The translations under genes and the position numbers were made by a program. The notes below the pieces were generated by a model, which saw nothing but the letters and a program-made list of their open reading frames with translations, made no database searches and was not told the origin of the DNA. From contig NZ_KE332514.1 of the NCBI RefSeq assembly GCF_000412995.1, forward strand, positions 84,948 to 148,947: DNA of 64,000 bases, in the 5' to 3' direction. This DNA is from Treponema vincentii F0403 (lineage in GTDB: Bacteria > Spirochaetota > Spirochaetia > Treponematales > Treponemataceae). Shown here piece after piece: positions 35,045-44,640 of the stretch; position 1 is the stretch's first letter, and every line of letters starts with the position of its first letter.

Positions 35045-38000
35045 TTACTCAAACAACTCGGCAAGTTCTGCGTTGCTCATCTTGCCGATCCACGATTCGC
35101 CGCCGCTCAAGGTCATCTGCGAAATATGCCGCTTCTTTTGAATCATCTCGTCGATTTTTTCTTCAAAGGTACCGGCGCAGATAAAACGGGACACAAACAC
35201 GGTGTTGTGCTGCCCGATTCGGAATGCGCGGTCGGTCGCCTGATCTTCTATCGCAGGGTTGTACCAGAGGTCAAAGTGGATAACGCGGGTTGCAGCGGTA
35301 AGGTTTAAGCCGGTACCGCCTGCCTTGAGCGAAATAAGAAAGATGCGTTGCGCCGGATCGGTTTGGAACGATTCGACTGCGGACTTCCGTGCGGTAAGCG
35401 GCATCTGTCCGTGCAAGAGGAGCGGCTCATCTCCGAATTGCTCCTGTATCAGCTTCCGCAGTAAAAAGAGCGTTTGCGTGTATTGGCTAAAAATCAGTGT
35501 CTTTTCGCCGGCGTCCAATATTTCGCCGAGCAGCTGCATCAGCGCGGCGGTTTTTCCGGAAAGCGCCGTATCGGTCTGAAAGCTTTCGTCATAGACATGG
35601 GGATGGTTGCACACCTGCTTTAAGGCGGTCAGCAGTTTAAGCACCAGCGCGTTCCGCTTAATCCCGTCTTCGGTTTTCAATACGCTTTTCAGCTGCGTTT
35701 CAACAAGGCTTTCGTACAGCGCAATTTGCTCCGGCGTCAGGCGGCAGTATTGCGGCGTAATCACTTTTTCCGGTAAGTCGGAAATAACGGCAGGGTCGGT
35801 TTTAAGGCGGCGGAGTAAAAACGGCGCGGTAATCTTTTGAAAGGACTCCGCAGTCTCCGCATCGCCGTGCAGCTCGATGGGTATGCGCCATTTTTTACGG
35901 AAGGTTTCCGCAGAGCCGAGATAGCCCGGGATGATAAAATCGAACAAGGCGCGCATATCCTCAAGGCTGTTTTCAACCGGCGTACCGGTCATCGCGATGC
36001 GGGACTGTGCCTGCAAAAGCCTGAGCGCTTGGGCATTTTTGGTCTGCGTATTTTTAACCGCCTGCGCTTCATCGATAATCAGACAGTCAAAGGTCTTTTC
36101 GGAAAGTTTTTTTACATCCCGCCGGAGGGTCTGGTACGTCGTAATATGAATGTCAGACTTTGCGGAAAACCGCCGCCCCTGTCCGTGCAAGATGGTACAA
36201 CGCAGCGACGGAGCAAAGGTGTGCAGCTCATGTTCCCAGTTCGGTAAAAGACTCGCCGGAGCCGCGATAAGGATGCCGCTATGCTCAAAGCCTTGTTCTT
36301 TCAATTTGAGAATGAGGGCGATAACCTGCAGCGTTTTACCGAGTCCCATATCATCACCCAACAGACAGCCGAAACCGCTTTTAATGGTAGAATAGAGCCA
36401 CTGAAAACCTTTTTCCTGATACGGCCGGAGCGTCGCTTGCAATGTGCGGGGTACCGCGGCATCCGTTTCCCGAAAGAGCGAATAAGAAAACGGCGCGCCG
36501 TCCGCCATTACGGTATCTCCGGTCAGCGTCCCTTGTATGACCTCGTTGATATCGGGTCTTTCGTGCTGCATGGTTTCGAGAAGGCGCGCCGTGTGTTCGG
36601 GATCAACAAGGATGTAGCGGTCGTTGAATTTCACCAGACCGCTGCTCTGCTTCATCAATGCGCGGAATTTCTTGGCGCTGATGACGGTATCGCCGAGCAT
36701 AATGCTGCGGTCATAATCCATCAGGTTATCAAGGCTGAGGTACGACTGTACGGCGCCGGCTCCCTTTTGCCGTTTCAGCTGGAACACCGCCCGCGGTTTC
36801 AGCGCCCGCTGTAGAGTCTTAGGCAGCACGACCTCTATCCCAAAACGGGAGAGGAGCGGCGCCGCCGTCCGTAAAAACACCGCCGTCTCTTCCTGCGTAA
36901 GCGGAACCGACTTTTGCCCGATCATCTCCGTTAATTTCGGCAGATATGCAGAAAGCGCAATCGCGAACTCCACCGTTTTGCTTTCAATTTGTGCATAGTC
37001 GGCGATACGGGAAAACGGTACAAACCGGTTCTTCGTTTCTTCGCTATGGCAAACCTCGGCGGAAATCTCAAAGTCGGATTTTTTCGCTTCCTCCAAGATG
37101 AGCCGGAAACGGAGGCTGTTGCTGTCGTAGTAGAGCGCGGCAAGCCAACGGCTAATCGATGCGGGAAGGCGGCGCATACCCGGCGCCTTCGTATTGATAG
37201 TCGCGCCTTGGAAAAAGAGCGCCGCAATTTCCTGTTCCGCTTGGCGGATACCGGTGGGCATAAAATCGGTGGTGCGCACATATTCGGTGAGGAAAGCTGT
37301 CAGCAGCAGTTTGGCGCAGTACAGCCTACCCCAAAGCGATACTTGCGGAAAAAACGATTCGGTAATAAAGGGTGCACAGCGGTCGATTGCAGCGGAAACA
37401 GCCTGCGCCGAAGTCAGCGGCTTCCAAAATATTGCCAGTTTCCGCGTTCCCGGATCGAGATATACTGCCGGTAACAGCGCAGACTCGGCGACGAGCCGCT
37501 CTCCGAGTGTCAGTACCGTATATGCTGCTTTCATGCCGTCCGGAGAATCCGCGGCAGGCGTAACGCCGCGCAGGAGATGAAGCGCTTGCACGAGTGTCAG
37601 CGCCGCCTCCGTACCGTTCGGAAGCCGCACGCGGAGCTGTAACGCTGCTTCTTTCTGCAAGGGGAAAGCCGGACCCCCTGCCGTTTTTTGCGTCGGCAGT
37701 TTTGCCGTATCGAGCCGAACCGGCGTGTACAAAAGGCGGCTTGAATCGCACAGCGTTGCCGCCGATGCGCAGCCCGTACCGGATTTCATTAAAACGGCAA
37801 TCCGCTGCTCAAGCGTCAACTCGAATTCTTTGTTCTGCCGGACAATCAGTTTATGGTATAGCTCTTTAAAGGCTGCAACCAAGTCATCATCATAAAACGG
37901 TGTAAGCGGCGGAAGCAGCGCGGAAATCAGCGGTAAAAACGATTCTTCAAGCGGAAAGCGGGGAAGTTCCGCCGGTACGTCCAGCGCAGGCTCATCAGAA

Positions 38001-38719
38001 CGGCGCAGGGATAACGGCACCGGATGCTCGTATTCGGGTTCTGACGGCATAGCAAGAGGCGATACGTTAGCCGCCGTACCCGCCGCGCCGGATTGCCTCG
38101 CTTTTCTTTGCGCCCCGACGGTTGTGGCATCACCGGTTGCCGGTGATGCACCCTGCTCCGGTACGACGGTTAGAGCCGGTTCGGCGGACATATCCCCTAC
38201 GGCGGGCAGTATTTTTTCCCGCAGTTCGGCAAGATCGATGCCCGCAAGCTGAAAGAGGAGCCGCGGATCGTGGTCGATTTCTTTTGCCAGAATATACAGC
38301 ACCGCGGCGATGTGTTTACACAGAGAAGCTGAGTCGGGACAGGAGCAATCGCTTTCAATGAGGCTCCAGCGGCGGGGAATAAATCGTATATCCTTTGCCT
38401 CAAAGAGCGTTACAAGGTGTTCCGTCATCGTACCGCTTCCCAATGCGATGAAGTCGGCGGGATGCTCCGCTAAGATTTTTTCCAATTTTTTTCGATTCGG
38501 TTCGGAAATACGGGGAAAGGTGAGCGAAATATAATACCACGGGTCATAATGTCCCGCGACGCGGGCTGCAACTTTATTGCCGGTAATCACGAGGGAATCT
38601 ACCTTACCGGTATTCGCGTAACTTTTCCCCCGCGATACCCGCCCGTCGCCGTCATAACTCTCGATCATCCGTAAAAACCATGCGCCCCACGGCGTTGTTC
38701 CGTACTTACTGCGTGCCAT
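35045..38719 (-). CDS. SWIM zinc-finger SNF2-family helicase
   Basis: A 1224-residue protein. The N-terminal SWIM finger is CSCPDSASLCKH (C125, C127, C135, H137). The C-terminal half is a SNF2 ATPase: GDDMGLGKTLQ (Walker A, about 790), DEAQAVKN (about 883), MTGTPVENSLEDM, and in lobe 2 SLKAGGTGLNLTAATRVIHFD and QATDRAFRIGQ. Such Rad54/HepA-like enzymes translocate on duplex DNA; the precise role is unknown. TATAAAAT lies only about 9 bases before the ATG on the minus strand and there is no Shine-Dalgarno, so the transcript may be nearly leaderless. The start is supported by the conserved YGTTPWGAWFL opening. Confidence 0.88.
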   Translation of the reverse strand: MARSKYGTTPWGAWFLRMIESYDGDGRVSRGKSYANTGKVDSLVITGNKVAARVAGHYDPWYYISLTFPRISEPNRKKLEKILAEHPADFIALGSGTMTEHLVTLFEAKDIRFIPRRWSLIESDCSCPDSASLCKHIAAVLYILAKEIDHDPRLLFQLAGIDLAELREKILPAVGDMSAEPALTVVPEQGASPATGDATTVGAQRKARQSGAAGTAANVSPLAMPSEPEYEHPVPLSLRRSDEPALDVPAELPRFPLEESFLPLISALLPPLTPFYDDDLVAAFKELYHKLIVRQNKEFELTLEQRIAVLMKSGTGCASAATLCDSSRLLYTPVRLDTAKLPTQKTAGGPAFPLQKEAALQLRVRLPNGTEAALTLVQALHLLRGVTPAADSPDGMKAAYTVLTLGERLVAESALLPAVYLDPGTRKLAIFWKPLTSAQAVSAAIDRCAPFITESFFPQVSLWGRLYCAKLLLTAFLTEYVRTTDFMPTGIRQAEQEIAALFFQGATINTKAPGMRRLPASISRWLAALYYDSNSLRFRLILEEAKKSDFEISAEVCHSEETKNRFVPFSRIADYAQIESKTVEFAIALSAYLPKLTEMIGQKSVPLTQEETAVFLRTAAPLLSRFGIEVVLPKTLQRALKPRAVFQLKRQKGAGAVQSYLSLDNLMDYDRSIMLGDTVISAKKFRALMKQSSGLVKFNDRYILVDPEHTARLLETMQHERPDINEVIQGTLTGDTVMADGAPFSYSLFRETDAAVPRTLQATLRPYQEKGFQWLYSTIKSGFGCLLGDDMGLGKTLQVIALILKLKEQGFEHSGILIAAPASLLPNWEHELHTFAPSLRCTILHGQGRRFSAKSDIHITTYQTLRRDVKKLSEKTFDCLIIDEAQAVKNTQTKNAQALRLLQAQSRIAMTGTPVENSLEDMRALFDFIIPGYLGSAETFRKKWRIPIELHGDAETAESFQKITAPFLLRRLKTDPAVISDLPEKVITPQYCRLTPEQIALYESLVETQLKSVLKTEDGIKRNALVLKLLTALKQVCNHPHVYDESFQTDTALSGKTAALMQLLGEILDAGEKTLIFSQYTQTLFLLRKLIQEQFGDEPLLLHGQMPLTARKSAVESFQTDPAQRIFLISLKAGGTGLNLTAATRVIHFDLWYNPAIEDQATDRAFRIGQHNTVFVSRFICAGTFEEKIDEMIQKKRHISQMTLSGGESWIGKMSNAELAELFE

Positions 38720-38786
38720 GGGACGATTTTATAGGATTTTAGCCTAAGATGCCAGCGGATGTATTGTTAAATCAAACAGGTAAATT

Positions 38787-38835
38787 TTTAGACATTTGAC
38801 AAATATTGACGAATGTCTAAAGTATTTAGTATTAT
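38787..38835 (+). promoter_or_regulatory. Promoter overlapped by a 10-bp inverted repeat (operator-like)
   Basis: TTTAGACATT (38787-38796) and its exact complement (38812-38821) flank TTGACG (38806-38811). That hexamer, an 18-base spacer and TATTAT (38830-38835) form a sigma-70-like promoter 27 bases before the ATPase gene. A palindrome bracketing the -35 suggests a repressor site. Confidence 0.55.
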
Positions 38836-38861
38836 TAGCAAGAATATAAACGGGGAAAGTT

Positions 38862-40013
38862 ATGTTATTGGGATACGGAGCAAAAAACTGCTGGTGCTTT
38901 AAGGATTGGCTGGATATAAATTTAAGATTAAACGAGGACGTTCCTAAAGATATTTCTTTAGGAAGAGACTATTCATTACTTCTGGGTTATGAAGGGGCAA
39001 ATGCTTCCGGAAAAACCAATGCATTAAAAGTTTTTGCTTTTATCGCAGATTTTGCTAAAAATAGTTTTTCGTATTCTACTGAATCATCAATTTTATTTGA
39101 TTCATTTTTTAATAATAATAATCCATCTGAATTTTACGTTGAATTTATGGATACGGACGGTCTTGAATATCGTTATGAAGCGGTTTTACATAAGGATCAT
39201 GTTGAAAAAGAGCTCCTTTTTTTAGTTAAAAGTACAATGGAGGAAATTTATTTTGAACGTACTAATAATGAAATTACCATAAATAAACTGTACGATAATG
39301 AAAACAAAATTATTTTAAGAAATAATGCATCATTTATTAGTACCCTTCATCAATATGGAATACAAGAAATAAACGATGTTTATGATTTTTTTGCTAAAAA
39401 TATAATTAATGTTACGTATAGAGGATTACGCTATGAAATGAGCATGGATATACCTTTAATTTCTAAAATGTATTTTCACAATCAAGACGCTTTAAATTTT
39501 ACTAAGAATCTTATTCAAAAGTTTGACACGGGAATTTCAAATATTACGATTTCATATCGTGAAGATGAAAAGAATAATAAAATATATTTTCCGATTTTCC
39601 TTCATGAAAATGAAAACACTCAATATAAATTAGGAATAGATTCGGAATCAACAGGTACAAGAGCTCTTTATATCAATTTACTTTTTTACTATCAAAATTT
39701 ACAGTCAGGAGGCGTTTTACTACTTGATGAATTCGATATTAATTTGCATCCTGATATTTTACCTCATTTAATCAAACTTTTTACAGATTCAAAATCTAAT
39801 CCTTATAATGCACAAATGATTTTTACCAGTGTAAATCCTGATAATCTTGATATTTTAGGAAAGTATCGATCTTACTTATTTGAGAAAGATGATGGGGAAA
39901 GCTTTGGTTATCGGCTTGATGAGCCGGACACCAATATTTTGAAAAACGACAGAAAAGTATCGGCTCCATATAGAAGGCACTTATTGGGAGGATACCCTAA
40001 AATTGAAGCATAA
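38862..40013 (+). CDS. AAA/ABC-like ATPase (OLD/RloA-type)
   Basis: A 383-residue ATPase. It opens with LGYGAKNCWCFKDWLDINL, the N-terminal beta hairpin of SMC/RecF-like ATPases; Walker A is EGANASGKTN (44-53), a signature-like SESTGTRALYINLL precedes Walker B GVLLLDEFDINLHPDILP (about 284-301), and TSVNPDNLDIL is the H-loop region with Asn in place of His. Stand-alone ATPases of this group are frequent in phage-defence or toxin-like gene pairs. It overlaps the next gene by 11 bases and has its own promoter and operator-like repeat. Confidence 0.75.
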   Translation: MLLGYGAKNCWCFKDWLDINLRLNEDVPKDISLGRDYSLLLGYEGANASGKTNALKVFAFIADFAKNSFSYSTESSILFDSFFNNNNPSEFYVEFMDTDGLEYRYEAVLHKDHVEKELLFLVKSTMEEIYFERTNNEITINKLYDNENKIILRNNASFISTLHQYGIQEINDVYDFFAKNIINVTYRGLRYEMSMDIPLISKMYFHNQDALNFTKNLIQKFDTGISNITISYREDEKNNKIYFPIFLHENENTQYKLGIDSESTGTRALYINLLFYYQNLQSGGVLLLDEFDINLHPDILPHLIKLFTDSKSNPYNAQMIFTSVNPDNLDILGKYRSYLFEKDDGESFGYRLDEPDTNILKNDRKVSAPYRRHLLGGYPKIEA

Positions 40014-40473
40014 AAATGTAAAAAAAGAAAATAAATTAGCTAATTTTCCGCAAGAAAGTATAGAAACTGTCTATAAAACACTAAGAGGATTATTATCGTT
40101 TAATTTTAGATTTTTAGATGATACACAAGGACAAAAATTTTCAGATTTATCGGTAGAGCAGTTTTATAAAATAATAGAAAAACTTAAATGGTATTCAAAG
40201 GAAAACAGATCCCATTGGGAAGCAACACCCATAGGCCATAGAGATGGTAAAGTATTAGCCGTTTATCAAGACTTTCCTTCTAAATCAAACTTTTTCCATC
40301 CGAAATATATCCCGGCAGGAGTAAAATGGGCACGCTTTAGATTGGAAGGTGATCAACGTTTGATCGGATTTGTCATCGACAAAAATGATGTTGAAAAATT
40401 TCAATTAAATCCTGATGTATTTTATATTGTTTTCTTAGACTTGTATCATAAATTTTATATTTCAAAAAAATGA
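40003..40473 (+). CDS. Partner protein of the ATPase, unrecognised
   Basis: A 156-residue soluble protein starting with TTG 40003, which has GGGAGGA 10 bases upstream; no ATG fits. It does not match a family I can name. The conserved-looking parts are WYSKENRSHWEATPIGHRDGK and a C-terminal block with many aromatic and basic residues (KWARFRLEGDQRLIGFVID, DVFYIVFLDLYHKFYI). The gene overlap and shared promoter imply a two-component system with the ATPase; it could be the effector. Composition is as AT-rich as the ATPase gene and unlike the flanking genes. Confidence 0.6.
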   Translation: MKHKNVKKENKLANFPQESIETVYKTLRGLLSFNFRFLDDTQGQKFSDLSVEQFYKIIEKLKWYSKENRSHWEATPIGHRDGKVLAVYQDFPSKSNFFHPKYIPAGVKWARFRLEGDQRLIGFVIDKNDVEKFQLNPDVFYIVFLDLYHKFYISKK

Positions 40474-40518
40474 CAATCGTAAGGATTAGCTTTTTATGCG
40501 TGAGCTTTGGGAGATAAG

Positions 40519-41580
40519 ATGAGCGATCTGGAAAGTGAGATACAGCGGCGCGGCTTAATAAAAGTTCCTACTGAGGGCGGGCAAAAGGAAAACCCGTACC
40601 GCCGCGTTGCAAAATTTTTATATTTAATCGGAGAGGAGCAGGCCGCAAAGGTTCTGCAAAAACTCACGCGCGAGCAAATCGAAAAAGTAGTAGCGGAGAT
40701 GCTGACAATCCGCTATGTCGACAAAGACGAAGCCGCCTATATTTTAAGCGAATTTACCGCGCTTTATAACGAAGCAAAAAATTCCGTCGGCGGCGTAGAA
40801 ACCGCTCAAGGAATTCTGACGGCGGCGTTCGGCGGAGAAAAAGCTCGAGAGATTATCGAGCGGGCAATACCGCCTGCTGCCGAGCGTCCGTTCGATTTTT
40901 TGGATGGTATCGACGGAGAAAAGCTCAAGCGGCTCTTAGCGGACGAAATGCCTGCAACGCAGGCGCTCGTACTTTCTCAGCTGGAGCCGAAAATAGCGGC
41001 TGCGTATATTACCGGTTTAAACGATGCCGAAAAAAAAGACATCGTGCTCCGCCTCGCGCGGCTTAAAACGATCGACCCCGAAATCCTGCGGACGGTCAGT
41101 ACCTCTATGCGCGAAAAGTTTACCCGCATACGGACGGGATCGGCTACCGAAGCAATCGACGGGCGCGCGGTGCTGGCTGCGATTTTGCGGCGCAGCGATG
41201 CCGAAACGGAAAACTTTATTTTACGGAATATCGCAGAGGCCAATCCCGAGCTTGAACAAAATATCCGCGAACGGCTTTTCACCTTTGAAGATGTGCTCAT
41301 AGCCGACGACCGCTTCTTACAGAAAAAATTATCCGGCATGGAAACGGCGGATATCGCCGCGTTGATTTCCTATAAACCGGAAGCGTTTGTTAAAAAAATC
41401 CTCGATAACATTTCGAAAAACAGGCAGCAGTTCATCCTCGACGATCAAGTATCCCATCCGGTTTCCGTGCGGGAATGCCGCGAAGTAACCAACCGGTTCT
41501 TACAGGAATTGCGGAAAAGCTGGGAAGACGGTGATTTGCTCTTATTCGGAAAGGACGGAGACGACGTATGGATAACCTAA
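40519..41580 (+). CDS. FliG-family flagellar switch protein (FliG paralogue)
   Basis: A 353-residue protein; ATG 40519 follows GGGAGA, whereas TTG 40507 is inside the ribosome site. The three FliG domains can be followed: VAKFLYLIGEEQAAKVLQKL (N), the middle ADEMPATQALVLSQLEPKIAAAYI in place of the usual EHPQ motif, and C-terminal FEDVLIADDRFLQKKLSGMETADIAALISYKPEAF with NRQQFILDD, which keeps some of the torque-helix charges. Spirochaetes carry two FliG proteins; the altered EHPQ region suggests the divergent paralogue (FliG1-like). It overlaps the protease gene by 13 bases. Confidence 0.75.
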   Translation: MSDLESEIQRRGLIKVPTEGGQKENPYRRVAKFLYLIGEEQAAKVLQKLTREQIEKVVAEMLTIRYVDKDEAAYILSEFTALYNEAKNSVGGVETAQGILTAAFGGEKAREIIERAIPPAAERPFDFLDGIDGEKLKRLLADEMPATQALVLSQLEPKIAAAYITGLNDAEKKDIVLRLARLKTIDPEILRTVSTSMREKFTRIRTGSATEAIDGRAVLAAILRRSDAETENFILRNIAEANPELEQNIRERLFTFEDVLIADDRFLQKKLSGMETADIAALISYKPEAFVKKILDNISKNRQQFILDDQVSHPVSVRECREVTNRFLQELRKSWEDGDLLLFGKDGDDVWIT

Positions 41581-44555
41581 CCCACGGGTTTAAAATTATT
41601 TCAAAAACGGCGCTTGACGAAATGCAGGCGGAAGGTATTTTTGCGCGGCATTGCGCAACGGGACTTGAAGTTTATCACATTCATAACGATGACAACGAGA
41701 ACCTCTTTGCGTTTGCTTTTATGACAGCGCCTGAAAACGGTTCGGGCGTCGCTCATATTCTGGAGCATTCGGTGCTCTGCGGTTCAAAAAACTATCCGTT
41801 AAAAGATCCCTTTTTGATACTTTCCAAGCAGAGCGTTAAGACGTTTTTAAATGCGATGACATTTCCCGATAAGACCGTGTACCCCGCGTCGAGTATCCTC
41901 GAAAAAGACTATTTTAATTTGATGTCGGTGTACGGCGATGCGGTTTTTTTTCCGCTGCTCAAACGGGAAACCTTTGAACAGGAAGGGCATCGGCTTGAAC
42001 TGGACGAAGCCGGAAAGCCGTATTTTTCCGGCGTGGTGTTAAATGAGATGCGCGGCGCGTATGCGGATTTCGATTCGGGTGTAGACCGTGAGCTGCGGTA
42101 TTCCTTATTGCAGAACACCGTATATGCGCACGATTCGGGAGGCTTTCCGCCCGATATTGCGAAGCTCAGTTATGAAGACTTTTGCGCTTTCCATAAAAAA
42201 TACTATCATCCGGTAAACTGCAAAGTGTTCCTGTACGGCAATATCGAAACCGAAAAACAGCTTGCCTTTTTACAAGAGCATTTTCTCAAGTTTTTTGAAC
42301 CGGCGGAAAGGCCTCCGCTCATTCCGGCTATTACGCCCTATCCTGCACCCCGCGTCTATTCTGCGGCGGCTCCGGCAGGAGAAGGGAAAAATCCCGACAA
42401 GCTTACGGTAACGATGAATTGGCTGTTACCCGAAAGCGCCGATATAGACCGGCTGATGGACTGTATGTTTTTGGAAGAGGTTTTGCTGGGACACGACGGC
42501 GCGCCCTTGCAAAAGAAGCTGCTCGATTGCCCCTTTGCCGAAGACGTGTATCCGTACAACGGCGGGCAGGCAGACCTTAAAAACATCTGTTTTACGCTCG
42601 GCCTCGCAGACATCGATAAAAGCGCGGAGCATCGGTTTGAAGCGTTCATCCTTTCCGGCCTTGAAGAAATTGCACGGGACGGGTTTGAGCCTCAGCTGAT
42701 TGAAACCGCGCTTAACTCCCTCGACTTCTGCAATAGAGAAATTATCCGTTCGGGCGGCCCTTTTTCGCTGGTTTTGATGAGGCGGGCGCTCCGCGGCTGG
42801 ATACACGGCTTTGCGCCGGAGACCTCGCTCCGCTACATACCGGCCTTTCAGCGGCTTAAACAGCAGATTTCCGAAAATCTCCGCTATACGCAAAACTTGA
42901 TTAAGACGCTGCTGCTTGATAATCCTCACCGGACGACTGTTTCCGTACATCCGGATCCTCGGTTTTGCGAGAAAATCGATGAAACGCTCGCTCAAGAAGC
43001 GCAGCAGGCAGCGGATGCGTTGAGCCCCGCCGAACGGAAAACCTTAACGGCCGATCGTAAAAAGTCGGATGCCGATACGGAACTTAATTCCGAGGCGGAT
43101 TCCGGAATGCAAAACCTCATTCCGCATATTTCAAAAGAGGAGCTGCCGCCGCTTGAACCGCCTATCCCCGAATACATCGAATATGCCGGTAAAGTACCCG
43201 TTATCGCGCATGAACAGCCGACAAACGGCATCACCTATCTCGATCTTGCAATCCCTGCCGATTCTCTTTCAGCGGAGGACTACGCGTATTTAACGCTCTA
43301 TACGGCGGCGCTTTCCTCAATGGGTACGAAAACTCAAACGTGGGATTCCGTTGCGGCCGAATTTGCCTATCTAACGGGAGGCTTTTCCGCCGTTACCTTT
43401 TCCGCCGGTAAGCATCGGACAGCCGAAGCGCCGGTGTTCTTCGATAACGCGTTACGTGCGGAAGATGTGGTAGACAGGGACTGGATTTTAATCCGCGCCA
43501 AGATGCTGCCCGAATATATCGAGCCCGCGGTAAACCGTATCTTTTCGTATCTTAACGGTATTTCGTTTGCCGACGAAAAACGGCTGAAGGATATTTTTAT
43601 TCAGCTGAAAAACGATCTTGATCCGCTCCCCTCGTATTCGGGACATACGCTGGCTTCGCTGTATGCGGCTTCTGCCTATTCGGGGTCGAAACGGGCGGAA
43701 AACCTGTGGACGGGTGTTCCTCAGCTCCGTTTCTTACGTGGGAAATATACGGCTCTGGAGCAAAAACCGGCGGCAATCGGCGGCCTTGTCCGTAAACTGG
43801 AAGTAATACACGGAAAACTGATGCGCTCCGGCCTGATTGTTAAAGTGTGCGGTACTGCCGCCGATGTAAGCAGTATCAAAAAAGCGCTTTTCCCGCATTT
43901 GCAGCAGTTCGGTTTTCCGCACCGCAGTACCGGCGGCTTTAGAGCGGAACCTTTTGAAAGACCGGCCGCGCTTTCGGCTTTTCCCAGCGCCGTGCAGGTA
44001 GGCTTCGCGGCGCAGCTTGTGCCGGCCGTGTTCGACGAAAACGAATACGGAGCTTCCATCGTCTATGCCCAATGGCTCGAGACGGGGGCGTTGTGGGAGA
44101 CTATCCGCGTAAAAGGCGGCGCTTACGGCGTTTCCGCATATCCCGATTCCGCCACAGCTCTTTTTACGCTGACTACCTACCGCGACCCTACGCCGCTGAA
44201 ATCGCTGGCTGTTATACGGGACTGTATCGAAAAGAGCATCACTGCGCCGCTTACCGACTCCGAAATGGAAGCGCTAATTACCGGCACCTACAGTATCGCG
44301 CTCCAGCCGAGAACTCCTGCGCAGAGAAGCTCGGCGGCGTTCTCGCGTCTGTTGAATGGAATAACCCATCAGACGCGGATGCGGATAATCGAAGGTATTA
44401 TTGCCTGTACAAAGGAGCGCATGAACCGTTTTGCCGAACGGCTCGTCGCAAGCGTATCCGGCAGTACCGCTGCGGTGATATGCTCCGAGACCGCGCTGCG
44501 TCAAACGGTAGACACCTTAGGCCTTCCGCCGATCACCGTTTTACCTTCAATTTAA
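41568..44555 (+). CDS. M16C metalloprotease (PreP/Cym1-like)
   Basis: A 995-residue insulinase-superfamily peptidase with the inverted zinc motif HILEH (63-67), a second Glu in the following helix region, and VLNEMRGAYADFDS about 70 residues on. The late motif GALWETIRVKGGAYGVSAYPDS corresponds to the R/Y pair that closes the chamber. No signal peptide is seen, so it acts in the cytoplasm on short unfolded peptides. Typical length for the family is about 950-1000. Translation is probably coupled to the upstream fliG-like gene. Confidence 0.9.
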   Translation: MDNLTHGFKIISKTALDEMQAEGIFARHCATGLEVYHIHNDDNENLFAFAFMTAPENGSGVAHILEHSVLCGSKNYPLKDPFLILSKQSVKTFLNAMTFPDKTVYPASSILEKDYFNLMSVYGDAVFFPLLKRETFEQEGHRLELDEAGKPYFSGVVLNEMRGAYADFDSGVDRELRYSLLQNTVYAHDSGGFPPDIAKLSYEDFCAFHKKYYHPVNCKVFLYGNIETEKQLAFLQEHFLKFFEPAERPPLIPAITPYPAPRVYSAAAPAGEGKNPDKLTVTMNWLLPESADIDRLMDCMFLEEVLLGHDGAPLQKKLLDCPFAEDVYPYNGGQADLKNICFTLGLADIDKSAEHRFEAFILSGLEEIARDGFEPQLIETALNSLDFCNREIIRSGGPFSLVLMRRALRGWIHGFAPETSLRYIPAFQRLKQQISENLRYTQNLIKTLLLDNPHRTTVSVHPDPRFCEKIDETLAQEAQQAADALSPAERKTLTADRKKSDADTELNSEADSGMQNLIPHISKEELPPLEPPIPEYIEYAGKVPVIAHEQPTNGITYLDLAIPADSLSAEDYAYLTLYTAALSSMGTKTQTWDSVAAEFAYLTGGFSAVTFSAGKHRTAEAPVFFDNALRAEDVVDRDWILIRAKMLPEYIEPAVNRIFSYLNGISFADEKRLKDIFIQLKNDLDPLPSYSGHTLASLYAASAYSGSKRAENLWTGVPQLRFLRGKYTALEQKPAAIGGLVRKLEVIHGKLMRSGLIVKVCGTAADVSSIKKALFPHLQQFGFPHRSTGGFRAEPFERPAALSAFPSAVQVGFAAQLVPAVFDENEYGASIVYAQWLETGALWETIRVKGGAYGVSAYPDSATALFTLTTYRDPTPLKSLAVIRDCIEKSITAPLTDSEMEALITGTYSIALQPRTPAQRSSAAFSRLLNGITHQTRMRIIEGIIACTKERMNRFAERLVASVSGSTAAVICSETALRQTVDTLGLPPITVLPSI

Positions 44556-44560
44556 AGAGA

Positions 44561-44590
44561 GAGCTTCCTTAAAGCTCGGTTACTTTTTTG
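44561..44590 (+). terminator. Possible Rho-independent terminator
   Basis: GAGCTT (44561-44566) pairs with AAGCTC (44572-44577) around a 5-base loop; a run of six T starts seven bases later. Short stem, so only moderate support. Confidence 0.45.
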
Positions 44591-44640
44591 AATATTTAAA
44601 CATCCTGCAAAAGTTTCTAGGGAGGAAAATTTAAAATAAC

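Noticed and set aside
42426-42995. A 189-codon minus-strand ORF inside the M16C protease gene
   Set aside because: Shadow ORF with an Arg-rich, non-conserved composition.
44072-44572. A 166-codon plus-strand ORF overlapping the 3' end of the protease gene
   Set aside because: Out-of-frame shadow; Arg/Tyr-rich and unlike any family.
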